From Bryobacterales bacterium (GTDB lineage: Bacteria > Acidobacteriota > Terriglobia > Bryobacterales > Bryobacteraceae), in NCBI GenBank assembly GCA_020853155.1, contig JADYZL010000069.1:1-14819 (forward strand): a stretch of 14,819 nucleotides of DNA, given 5' to 3'. This document shows, piece by piece, positions 1 through 6,090 of this stretch (position 1 is the first letter of the stretch; every line of letters begins with the position of its first letter). The translations under genes and the position numbers were made by a program. Under the pieces are notes generated by a model. It was given only the letters and a program-made list of their open reading frames with translations. It was not told the DNA's origin and ran no database searches.

Positions 1-422
1 AAGAGGAACTGAAGCGTGGGGTTCATGGGGAGATCGATGAGATTTCCTGGCAGCGCAAGAATGAGGTGCTGTCGAAACAGAGCCAGCCGTTGAGGGATAG
101 CAAGCTGCTGCGGGCCTACCTGCGGGCGTCTTTTATCGACACCATGACGCTCTTCCTGCATGGGATTTGCTGCGACATCGACGTCGAGCCGAGCCCGCGG
201 CAGATTCCCAGCGTGGAAATTCGGCGGCGCCTTGAACTGCTTCGCCGCTTCTACCCGCTGGGCGAAGGATACGCTCTGTTTCCGGAAGAGATCGGCGGAA
301 GAAAAGCCTTGCGCGATGAACGGCGCGGGACTCCCGGCGAATGGGGCGGGGTGGCCGCGGCGGCCAAGGATGCGCCGCGGGGGGAGCGCCCCGACGAGCA
401 GGAAAAGAACAAGGAATTATAG
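1..422 (+). CDS. Unidentified protein, C-terminal part (gene runs off the left edge)
   Basis: The reading frame is open from the first full codon at position 3 to a TAG at 420-422, so this is the 3' end of a longer gene. The GTG at 66 is probably an internal valine. About 139 residues are visible. The first two thirds look like a mixed globular segment with several arginine/leucine-rich helices, including RLELLRRFYPLGEGYALFP near the end of the folded part. The last 35 or so residues are low-complexity and charged (Arg, Glu, Gly, Ala) and end in EQEKNKEL, as expected of a disordered tail. There is no signal peptide or membrane segment in the visible part, and I do not recognise a family. The next gene on the same strand starts 78 bases downstream, so the two could be co-transcribed. 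Confidence 0.6.
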   Translation, partial: EELKRGVHGEIDEISWQRKNEVLSKQSQPLRDSKLLRAYLRASFIDTMTLFLHGICCDIDVEPSPRQIPSVEIRRRLELLRRFYPLGEGYALFPEEIGGRKALRDERRGTPGEWGGVAAAAKDAPRGERPDEQEKNKEL

Positions 423-500
423 GAAGTTCCGGATTTTCCCCAGTGTCCCGGAACGTCGGAAATGGCAGCGAATTCCGGACTCCAAGGACAGGCAGGAACC

Positions 501-1532
501 ATGAGTCATCCTCTTCCCGTGGCGGTCATCGGTGCGGGCAGCTTCGGCCAGAACCACCTCCGCGTGCTAACTGAGATTCCTGGCGTCCGTCTGGCCGGGC
601 TTTTCGACGCCAATCCGGCACGCGCGGCGGAAATGGGCGCGCAGTTTCAGTGCCCTGTCTTCCCGAGCCTGGAGGAAGCCGCCGGAGCAGCGCAAGCCGC
701 CATCGTTGCCGTGCCCACGGTGTTCCATGCAGAAGTGGCCGGGGCATTGTTGCGGCGCGGATTGGATGTGCTCATCGAGAAGCCGATCGCCTCTTCGGTC
801 GAGGAAGCGCGGGCGCTCATCGAACTCGCCTCGCGCCACCAGCGCATCCTGCAGGTGGGACATCTCGAACGATACAACCCCGCGCTGCTGGCCTTGCGGA
901 AGGAGATCACACTCCCGCTTTTCTTTGAGATTCACCGGATGAGTGTGTTTACACCGCGCAGCCTGGATATTGACGTGGTGCTGGATCTGATGATCCACGA
1001 TCTCGATATCGTGCTATCCGCCGTTGGAGAACCGCCGGAAGAGATTCGGGCCTCCGGCATTCAGATTCTCTCCGGGAAAGTGGATATCGCCAACGTGCGG
1101 CTGGCCTTTCCCGGCGGCTGTGTCGCAAACCTTACGGCCAGCCGGGTATCCACCGATAAAGTGCGTAAGCTGCGGCTTTTTCAGCCTTATCAGTATTTTT
1201 CGGTGGACTACACGCGCCGCGAAGGGGTGGTGTTTGAGGTTGACCGGCAAGACCGCCGTATCGGCTTCCGCCAACTCGACGTCCAACCAGGAGAGCCGCT
1301 TCGGTTGGAGGTGGAAGATTTCGTCCAATGCGTGCGGGAGCGGCGAACCCCGATGGTGGATGGCGAAGCGGCCTGCCGCGCCCTGAAGGTAGCTCATGAG
1401 ATCCTTGATAAAATTGAGGAACACGGGCATTTGGTGGAGCAAAGCGTGCAGGCTTTTGAAGCGAAAGCGGTGCGGGAGTCTGTGCCGCGAAGCGAACCCG
1501 GCTCCGTTGGGAAACGGGAAGAGCCGTTTTGA
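501..1532 (+). CDS. Gfo/Idh/MocA-family NAD(P)-dependent oxidoreductase
   Basis: A 343-residue protein, the usual length for the family. The N-terminal Rossmann fold opens with VAVIGAGSFGQNHLRVL (residues 7-23), which carries the GxGxxG dinucleotide-binding loop. The family EKP motif is at residues 93-95 (LIEKPIA). DLMIHDLDIVL around residues 162-172 supplies the conserved Asp/His (H166) of the substrate pocket. The C-terminal half is the alpha/beta substrate domain. I chose ATG 501 because it starts right before the Rossmann strand and has a purine-rich stretch upstream; an in-frame ATG at 462 would add 13 residues with no family similarity. The HLERYNPA and PRSLDIDVVLDLMIHDLDI segments resemble members found near lipid A genes, such as the GnnA-like UDP-GlcNAc 3-dehydrogenases. 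That link is inference, since no lpx gene is visible here. The true substrate is unknown. Confidence 0.9.
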   Translation: MSHPLPVAVIGAGSFGQNHLRVLTEIPGVRLAGLFDANPARAAEMGAQFQCPVFPSLEEAAGAAQAAIVAVPTVFHAEVAGALLRRGLDVLIEKPIASSVEEARALIELASRHQRILQVGHLERYNPALLALRKEITLPLFFEIHRMSVFTPRSLDIDVVLDLMIHDLDIVLSAVGEPPEEIRASGIQILSGKVDIANVRLAFPGGCVANLTASRVSTDKVRKLRLFQPYQYFSVDYTRREGVVFEVDRQDRRIGFRQLDVQPGEPLRLEVEDFVQCVRERRTPMVDGEAACRALKVAHEILDKIEEHGHLVEQSVQAFEAKAVRESVPRSEPGSVGKREEPF

Positions 1533-1622
1533 GCCCTTGGGCGTCGGGGTGGAAGCCCTCAAATCAAACTTCATCGCAAGGCGGCAACGGACCGCGAGCT
1601 AGCGGTCTTCGTGGGCGAAGCA

Positions 1623-2675
1623 ATGCTCTCTATCGGGTTGAATGAATCTTCGGCGCTGGCACACCTGATGAAGGACGAAAGTCCCGAATCGGTGGCGCGC
1701 CGCCGATGGGGATTTGCGCTATCCGGGCTGATGCATGCGATTGGGGTGCCGCTGCTTGGGCTGGTGACGTTTCAAGCCGCCTCTTACCGGCAGGCTCCGG
1801 AGATCGTCGTACCGCATGTGGTGGTGACGCCCCTCGTGGCTCCCCGCCTCCGGCAGCTCACCCAGAAGGATCCGAATACGGGGAATGTCAGCCCGGAGAT
1901 CAATCTGGAAAGTCTGCTTCCCCGCCCGAAAATTGAGCAGAACCCGGGAGCACGGCCCCAACCCCGGCAGATGGCTTCCCTGCCACCCATGGGCGCCACC
2001 ATGGGCGATAGGCCATCCGAGCGAATGGAAGCTCCCAAGATCGACGCTCCCCTCAGCCCGGCGCCGCAATCGCCGGCTCCCGCTCTGGGGAGCCCCGTCG
2101 CGCCGGCCCCGGTCGAGCCGCCGAAGGTCCTGGCGCCGTCAAAGCCGGAGATCCGCTTTGAGAAGCCAGGGGCGATGACGGGCACGCCTCGCGGGCAATC
2201 GCAAATACCGGTTCCCAATGCTTCCGTATCCGAGGCGATTCGCGTGGCCTCTCAGGGGCGTGGTGGGGGCGGCAGTCAGGTGGTGGAGGACTTTTCGCCA
2301 CCCTCGCCGCTGGGCGGAGTCTCGTCGTCGCCTTCCCGCTCTCGCGGCTCGGTGGAGCTGCTCAGTGATCCGAACGGCATCGATTTTAAGCCATATCTGA
2401 TTCAGGTGCTGGCGGCAGTGAAACGAAACTGGTTCGCGGTGATGCCGGAGAGCGCGCGCTTCGGCCGCCGCGGCCAGGTGCGCATCCAGTTCGCGATCAG
2501 CCGGGATGGGGGCGTTCCCAAGCTGGTGATCGCGAACAGCTCCGGATTCGAGGCCTTCGACCGCGCCGCCGTGGCGGGCGTGAGCGCATCCAACCCCTTC
2601 CCCCCGCTTCCCCGAGAGTTTCAAGGCAGCGAAGTACGGCTGCAGTTCACGTTTTCGTACAATGTCGATAACTAG
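1623..2675 (+). CDS. TonB C-terminal-domain (TonB/TolA-like) envelope protein
   Basis: About 350 residues with TonB-like architecture. A short cytoplasmic N-terminus is followed by a single membrane segment (WGFALSGLMHAIGVPLLGLV, about residues 29-48). Next comes a long periplasmic linker rich in Pro, Ala and Ser (about 100-245), then a C-terminal domain from about 255 to the end. The end contains SNPFPPLPREF and LQFTFSYN, a signature common in TonB-family C-terminal domains. Such proteins normally carry proton-motive energy, or bridge inner and outer membranes, for outer-membrane receptors. No exbB/exbD, tolQ/tolR or TonB-dependent receptor gene lies beside it, so its partner is unknown. The start is uncertain: GTG 1611 lies 12 bases upstream in frame, and neither start has a good Shine-Dalgarno. 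The gap to the preceding gene is about 90 bases. Confidence 0.85.
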   Translation: MLSIGLNESSALAHLMKDESPESVARRRWGFALSGLMHAIGVPLLGLVTFQAASYRQAPEIVVPHVVVTPLVAPRLRQLTQKDPNTGNVSPEINLESLLPRPKIEQNPGARPQPRQMASLPPMGATMGDRPSERMEAPKIDAPLSPAPQSPAPALGSPVAPAPVEPPKVLAPSKPEIRFEKPGAMTGTPRGQSQIPVPNASVSEAIRVASQGRGGGGSQVVEDFSPPSPLGGVSSSPSRSRGSVELLSDPNGIDFKPYLIQVLAAVKRNWFAVMPESARFGRRGQVRIQFAISRDGGVPKLVIANSSGFEAFDRAAVAGVSASNPFPPLPREFQGSEVRLQFTFSYNVDN

Positions 2676-2749
2676 GCTGCGGACAGACTGCGGCTTGGTG
2701 TAGTGTGCTGCGACAGCCGGGCTACTCACCGTCGGCCGGCTTCACTCTC

Positions 2750-2962
2750 ATGCGCCCCGTTAATTCAAACCGGTTGTTCATTGCCATTCTCCTCTACGGA
2801 GTGTTGGCTGCCTCCTCCTTTTTCACGCTCAGCGGGGATATTCGCATTGTGGTCTTGATCTTCTTCGTGGGGCTCACGCTCAAGACGTGGCTCGCGCAGG
2901 AACGGGAGAAGCTCTATGCGAGCGAAGAGGCGGAGCGCGGCGAATCCCGGGAAGAACCTTAG
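2750..2962 (+). CDS. Small two-helix membrane protein, function unknown
   Basis: A 70-residue protein starting MRPVNSNRLFIAILL. Two hydrophobic stretches, about residues 9-22 (LFIAILLYGVLAAS) and 27-42 (SGDIRIVVLIFFVGLTLK), look like two membrane helices joined by a short polar turn. They are followed by a charged tail rich in Glu and Arg, which should lie in the cytoplasm. An in-frame GTG at 2705 would add 15 residues of non-hydrophobic sequence, so I prefer ATG 2750. It begins 74 bases after the TonB-like gene on the same strand and may be co-transcribed with it. I do not recognise a family. Real coding is supported by the amphipathic pattern and by placement between two same-strand genes, but the gene is short. 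Confidence 0.6.
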   Translation: MRPVNSNRLFIAILLYGVLAASSFFTLSGDIRIVVLIFFVGLTLKTWLAQEREKLYASEEAERGESREEP

Positions 2963-3023
2963 AGGGTGCTCGTTTCCGTGGTACAGCAGTTCCAGTCCGT
3001 CTAAGGGAATTGCCGGATATCTT

Positions 3024-3040
3024 CGTTCCACAATGGAACG
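3024..3040. repeat. Perfect inverted repeat, 7-bp arms and 3-base spacer
   Basis: CGTTCCA, CAA, TGGAACG: arms at 3024-3030 and 3034-3040 match perfectly. It lies 62 bases after the small membrane protein gene. It could be a terminator stem for the upstream genes, but no T-run follows. It could equally be a protein-binding palindrome for the sigma factor gene. Confidence 0.5.
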
Positions 3041-3129
3041 CTGCTCCCGTTTGGGATTCAATACGGTTCAAAATGGCACGTAGGCACGCGTTCAAGTACC
3101 CCTCGATCTAATTAGAAACACAGGTGATT

Positions 3130-3173
3130 TTCCCTCCGATACTAGGGGAATAGCCTATCAAATTCAGCAATTT
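3130..3173. promoter_or_regulatory. Candidate regulator-binding site made of two adjacent inverted repeats
   Basis: TTCCC (3130-3134) and GGGAA (3146-3150) form an inverted repeat across an 11-base spacer. The right half reads ACTAGGGGAATAG, similar in style to sites bound by NarL/LuxR-type response regulators. Ten bases further on, AAATT-CAGC-AATTT (3160-3173) forms a second small palindrome. The pair sits about 170-210 bases upstream of the sigma factor start. The binding role is inference; the repeats are visible directly. Confidence 0.3.
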
Positions 3174-3237
3174 ACCCGGATGCCCTAAGCTCTCATCCGT
3201 TCAATAATGGGTTTTCAACTCAATTGGTGTTGTGTGG

Positions 3238-3259
3238 CCTCTGAACTGCAATGCAGAGG
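3238..3259. repeat. Inverted repeat with 6-bp arms (CCTCTG / CAGAGG) in the sigma factor leader
   Basis: CCTCTG at 3238-3243 and CAGAGG at 3254-3259 are perfect complements around a 10-base spacer. The spacer with the right arm can also form the smaller CTGC-AAT-GCAG stem, so two alternative hairpins compete. It lies about 80 bases upstream of the ATG, where a leader RNA hairpin or an operator would be plausible. Confidence 0.4.
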
Positions 3260-3326
3260 TTGCACAGCAAAAAATAGTGCGAACGCTCGGTGACGGATGC
3301 ACAACGGAATCGCGCGTCTCACGCAC

Positions 3327-3333
3327 AGGAAAG
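3327..3333 (+). promoter_or_regulatory. Ribosome-binding site that decides the sigma factor start
   Basis: AGGAAAG ends 8 bases before ATG 3342 and favours this start over the in-frame ATG at 3297. Confidence 0.6.
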
Positions 3334-3341
3334 TATTGAAA

Positions 3342-4163
3342 ATGGCAGTACATTGCGTCGCGCCGGCTCGTTGTGAGGGTCCGCCCCTTCCTGCGCCGGC
3401 AAACAGAACATTACCCACTCCTCTCGCCCGCGAACAGAGCGAAGGCCAGGCGATTCGGGATCGACGAATCCTCGACAACCTCCACCTGGCAAGAATTATC
3501 GCCATTCGCATTTATGAGGGCCTTCCGATTCATCTGGAACTCGAAGAGTTGATCCAGGTGGGCACCCTTGGCTTGATCGACGCCGCCGCGCGTTTTGACG
3601 AGACCAAGAACGTTTCCTTCCCCGGATATGCCAAACACCGGATTCGTGGGGCCATCCTCGATAGTCTGCGCGATATGGATTGGGCCTCCCGCGACCAGCG
3701 GAAGCGATGCAAGCAAGTGGATTCCGCCACCCGGAAACTCTCCGGGATCCTTCAGCGAAATCCGACCGATGCGGAGATTGCCGAGGAAATGGGGATTGAA
3801 CTGGAGAAATGGCACCAGATCGCGGGCAGCCTGCGGAACCAGGGTCCGATATCGGCAACCTCGCGGCCGCCGGGACAGGATGACTTGCCGGAGCCGGAAT
3901 TTCCCACCGAGGAATCGGAGCAACCGGATGCCGTCTACAAACGAAACCAGATTGCCGACGCGCTCCGGGAGGCCATCCATGCTTTGCCCATCCGGTACCA
4001 GACCGTAGTGACCATGTACTACACCGACGAAATGACGATGAAGGAAATCGGTGGCGTGCTGGGGGTCAACGAAAGCCGGGTCTCGCAGATCCACAAGTCC
4101 GCGCTTCAAAAGATGGCGGTCGTCCTCGAAATGAACGGGATCTCCGCCGCCGCGGCTCTCTAA
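3342..4163 (+). CDS. FliA/WhiG-type alternative sigma factor (sigma-28 group of the sigma-70 family)
   Basis: A 273-residue protein with the three domains of the FliA/WhiG group and no sigma-1.1. Region 2 covers about residues 40-112: LEELIQVGTLGLIDAAARFD is the core-RNA-polymerase-binding part, and FPGYAKHRIRGAILDSLRDMDW the -10-recognition part. Region 3 covers about 115-165 (RNPTDAEIAEEMGI). Region 4 covers about 205-262, with the -35-binding helix-turn-helix MKEIGGVLGVNESRVSQIHK. ATG 3342 is chosen because AGGAAAG lies 8 bases upstream; ATG 3297 in the same frame would add 15 residues but lacks such a site. The first 35 residues, rich in Pro, Ala and Arg, precede the conserved domain. No flagellar genes or anti-sigma gene (flgM) lie nearby, so a role outside motility is possible. 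I leave the symbol blank because the family name alone does not fix the regulon. Confidence 0.93.
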   Translation: MAVHCVAPARCEGPPLPAPANRTLPTPLAREQSEGQAIRDRRILDNLHLARIIAIRIYEGLPIHLELEELIQVGTLGLIDAAARFDETKNVSFPGYAKHRIRGAILDSLRDMDWASRDQRKRCKQVDSATRKLSGILQRNPTDAEIAEEMGIELEKWHQIAGSLRNQGPISATSRPPGQDDLPEPEFPTEESEQPDAVYKRNQIADALREAIHALPIRYQTVVTMYYTDEMTMKEIGGVLGVNESRVSQIHKSALQKMAVVLEMNGISAAAAL

Positions 4164-4199
4164 CCGGGATGGAGTTCCTACTTGCCCCAAGTTCCCGGT
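4163..4199 (+). terminator. Possible transcription terminator stem after the sigma factor gene
   Basis: ACCGGGA (4163-4169, starting in the stop codon) and TCCCGGT (4193-4199) are perfect 7-bp complements around a 23-base loop. The competing CCCC (4186-4189) and GGGG (4200-4203) could form a smaller stem. No T-run follows, so this is at best a weak or Rho-assisted terminator. Confidence 0.25.
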
Positions 4200-4350
4200 G
4201 GGGCGGGCCGGTGAGAGCAGCCGGTCCCTCTTTCCCGGCACGCTGCGGGCAAGACCCACCGAGATGAGAGTAAGACCTACAGCGCCACTGGCAACATCCG
4301 CTGCGCTGCTGAGTTAATCCGGCGCGCCTCGGGCGGTGGTCGGTGCGCCG

Positions 4351-4372
4351 CGGCAAGCATGAGTTCTTGCCG
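4351..4372 (-). terminator. Hairpin just beyond the sulfatase stop codon, possible terminator
   Basis: CGGCAAG (4351-4357) and CTTGCCG (4366-4372) are perfect 7-bp arms around an 8-base loop. It lies 28 bases beyond the sulfatase stop in the transcription direction of that gene, between two convergent genes. There is no U-tract, so termination is only suggested by position. Confidence 0.3.
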
Positions 4373-4400
4373 TTGCCGGGAGGTCGAGGCGAATGCGATC

Positions 4401-5789
4401 TCAGAATGGAACAGCGGGAGATTGGCTCTTCGACGGGAAGTCCGGGTTCTCTACGCGGGATGTGCGGAAGAGCGCTTCCAGCTTTGCAACGATGTCGGGG
4501 TGCGCGGCGGCGACGTCCTTCGTTTCTCCTATGTCGTCCTTGAGGTGGAACAACTCCGTCTTGAAGGCGGGGCCTTGCCGCACGAGTTTCCAATCCCCCC
4601 GGCGGACCGCCTGGTGAAAGCCGCGCTCGTGGAACTCCCAATAGAGGTGGTCGCGGGCCGGCGTACCGGTTCCAAGCAGCACGGGCGTAATGGATACGCC
4701 GTCGATCTCTTTCGGCGCGGGGGTGCGTGCGAGCTCCGCGGCGGTGGGCAATAAGTCCCAAAAGGCCCATGGGAAATCGCTTACCACGCCGGCGCTGATC
4801 TTGCCCGGCCACCGGGCGATAGTCGGCACGCGGATACCACCTTCATACAGGTCGCGTTTGAGACCTCGCAGCGGCCCGTTGTCGTCAAAAAATTCGGGGT
4901 TGTGGTGGCCCTCTTTGTGCGGGCCGTTATCGCTCGTGAAAAATACCAGCGTATTCTGATCAAGGCCCCGTTCTTTCAGCTTGGAGAGCAGCCTGCCGAT
5001 GTCCGCATCCATCCGGCTGATGATGGCGGCGAAGGCCTTCTCGGCATCGGGCCAGTCTTCGTTGGCGTATTCGCCGAAGTCCGGGGAATCGATTCCATTT
5101 TCGTCGATCTGCCCGCGTTCGTTGTTTGCATGCGGCGTTGTAAACGGCACATAGAGAAAGAATGGCTGGTCCCGCGACTGTTGCGCGACGAACTCGATCG
5201 CCTTCTGCCCAAAGAGGTCGTTCGTGAAGACCTTTCGCCGGTTGAACCAGTTCTCCTTGAGGAACGTCTCCACTTTGTTGTCCCAGATGTGTTCGGGAAA
5301 AGAATTGTGAGCGAACACCTGGTTGAGATAGCCGAAGAACTGGTCAAAGCCCCGGTCATTGGGATGACTTTCGGCGTCGAAGCCCCCAAGTCCCCATTTG
5401 CCGAAGAGCGCGGTACGATAGCCGGCGCGTTTGAGCACCTCCGCCACCGTGAGTTCGGACTTCTTTAAACCCCGTTCCGGCCATGCATTTCCCCGCACCG
5501 TCGCATGGCCGGTATGTTTTCCCGTCATTAACGCGCAGCGCGAGGGCGCACAGACGGTCGTGCCCGCGTAGGCATCGGTAAATCGCATGCCCTCGGCGGC
5601 CATCCGGTCGAGATTGGGGGTCTTGATTCGCCTTTGGCCGAAGCAGCCGAGGGTTCCGTAGCCCAAGTCATCTGCCATGATGAACACGATGTTTGGACGT
5701 GGCGCCTGCCCGAAGGCAGAAGATGCAAGCAGCGGAGATGCAGCCGATGCGGCCAGAAACCGCCGCCGTGAAAGTGGACGATGGGCCAT
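4401..5789 (-). CDS. Tat-exported sulfatase (arylsulfatase A-like, formylglycine type)
   Basis: A 462-residue sulfatase that should hydrolyse sulfate esters outside the cytoplasm. The N-terminus has a twin-arginine signal (SRRRFLA, residues 7-13) and a hydrophobic stretch ending SSAFGQA near residue 29. The formylglycine motif is CAPSR at residues 80-84, with C80 the residue converted by a maturase. Metal and active-site residues are present: D40-D41 (MADD), K91 (GKHTGH), K131 (FGKWGLG), H220 (TTPH), D287-N288 (SDNG) and K311 (LKRD). The length is normal. I chose the ATG at 5787-5789 because it starts the signal peptide and has AGGAG six bases upstream; an in-frame ATG at 5828 adds 13 residues that spoil the signal. 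The substrate cannot be read from the sequence. The neighbouring mutarotase and GH42-like enzyme suggest a sulfated polysaccharide. No maturase (FGE or anSME) gene is in the window. Confidence 0.95.
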   Translation of the reverse strand: MAHRPLSRRRFLAASAASPLLASSAFGQAPRPNIVFIMADDLGYGTLGCFGQRRIKTPNLDRMAAEGMRFTDAYAGTTVCAPSRCALMTGKHTGHATVRGNAWPERGLKKSELTVAEVLKRAGYRTALFGKWGLGGFDAESHPNDRGFDQFFGYLNQVFAHNSFPEHIWDNKVETFLKENWFNRRKVFTNDLFGQKAIEFVAQQSRDQPFFLYVPFTTPHANNERGQIDENGIDSPDFGEYANEDWPDAEKAFAAIISRMDADIGRLLSKLKERGLDQNTLVFFTSDNGPHKEGHHNPEFFDDNGPLRGLKRDLYEGGIRVPTIARWPGKISAGVVSDFPWAFWDLLPTAAELARTPAPKEIDGVSITPVLLGTGTPARDHLYWEFHERGFHQAVRRGDWKLVRQGPAFKTELFHLKDDIGETKDVAAAHPDIVAKLEALFRTSRVENPDFPSKSQSPAVPF

Positions 5790-5848
5790 CAGAAACTCCT
5801 GTGGAGCGCGAAGCGTTGTTGCCGGCACCGGCGCGCCGTTGAAGGGTG

Positions 5849-5877
5849 ATCGTATCCACCGGAGCGGATCGAGTCAA
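5849..5877 (-). promoter_or_regulatory. Sigma-70-like promoter of the sulfatase gene
   Basis: Read on the - strand: TTGACT (-35, 5872-5877), exactly 17 bases, TACGAT (-10, 5849-5854). This predicts transcription starting near 5842 and a leader of about 53 bases before the ATG at 5789, with AGGAG at 5796-5800. Five of six -35 bases and four of six -10 bases match the consensus. Confidence 0.55.
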
Positions 5878-6015
5878 GGCCTGGCGCGCCATTGCGAAAG
5901 CGCCGATGCGCTCCGCGGCTTGCTCCCTTTGCGTCGATCCCGCGTCTTGACATCCTCAAGCGGCTTGACGGAAGATGCGGATGGATTCGCGGCAAGACGG
6001 AGGCGGCTGCACGCC

Positions 6016-6024
6016 TGCTACCCT
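6016..6024 (+). promoter_or_regulatory. Possible extended -10 box for the mutarotase gene
   Basis: TGCTACCCT has the TGn of an extended -10 followed by TACCCT, 66 bases before ATG 6091. No -35 match is visible, so the call rests on the similarity to TGCTATCCT and TGCTATCAT upstream of two other genes in the window. Confidence 0.25.
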
Positions 6025-6090
6025 CTTGCCCGTTGCATGCACCCTGCTTCCCAATTGAATGAGTCTCAGAATAGAACCGGAGAACCCGAC

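Larger units (their letters stand above)
2963..3341. other. 379-base non-coding region upstream of the sigma factor gene, rich in inverted repeats
   Basis: No convincing gene lies here, and base composition is visibly more AT-rich than in the flanking genes, especially 3110-3290. It holds several inverted repeats, listed separately: 3024-3040, 3130-3173 and 3238-3259. An AATAAT at 3203-3208 resembles a -10 box, but no -35 partner sits at the right distance. The AGGAAAG at 3327-3333 is the ribosome-binding site of the sigma factor gene. The region probably holds the sigma factor promoter and a long 5' leader. I do not recognise a known riboswitch class. Confidence 0.5.
5790..6090. other. 301-base divergent intergenic region between sulfatase and mutarotase genes
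   Basis: It holds the sulfatase promoter (5849-5877, - strand) and a weak candidate for the + strand gene (TG-C-TACCCT, 6016-6024). The 12-base sequence GGCGCGCC(G/A)TTG occurs twice, at 5830-5841 and 5883-5894, on either side of the sulfatase promoter and 53 bases apart. A TTGACA at 5947-5952 matches the -35 consensus but has only GAAGAT at a suitable distance. I see no gene here. The open frame running through it into the mutarotase is better explained by chance, since it overlaps the sulfatase start antisense. Confidence 0.45.

Noticed and set aside
3290..3340. A stretch near 3320 resembling the CACGCACAGG part of a cyclic di-GMP (GEMM-I) riboswitch.
   Set aside because: The rest of the GEMM fold is absent, and the start codon follows almost at once.
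3411..4259. A 282-codon open frame antisense to the sigma factor gene.
   Set aside because: It is an antisense shadow of a GC-rich gene whose sense product has all the sigma domains; the antisense product has no recognisable motif.
5947..5976. TTGACA (5947-5952) as a -35 box for the mutarotase gene.
   Set aside because: The only sequence at a suitable distance is GAAGAT, matching three of six -10 bases.
5677..6090. Upstream extension of the mutarotase frame, which would add 138 residues.
   Set aside because: It is antisense to the sulfatase start and promoter, and a lipoprotein signal begins exactly at 6091.
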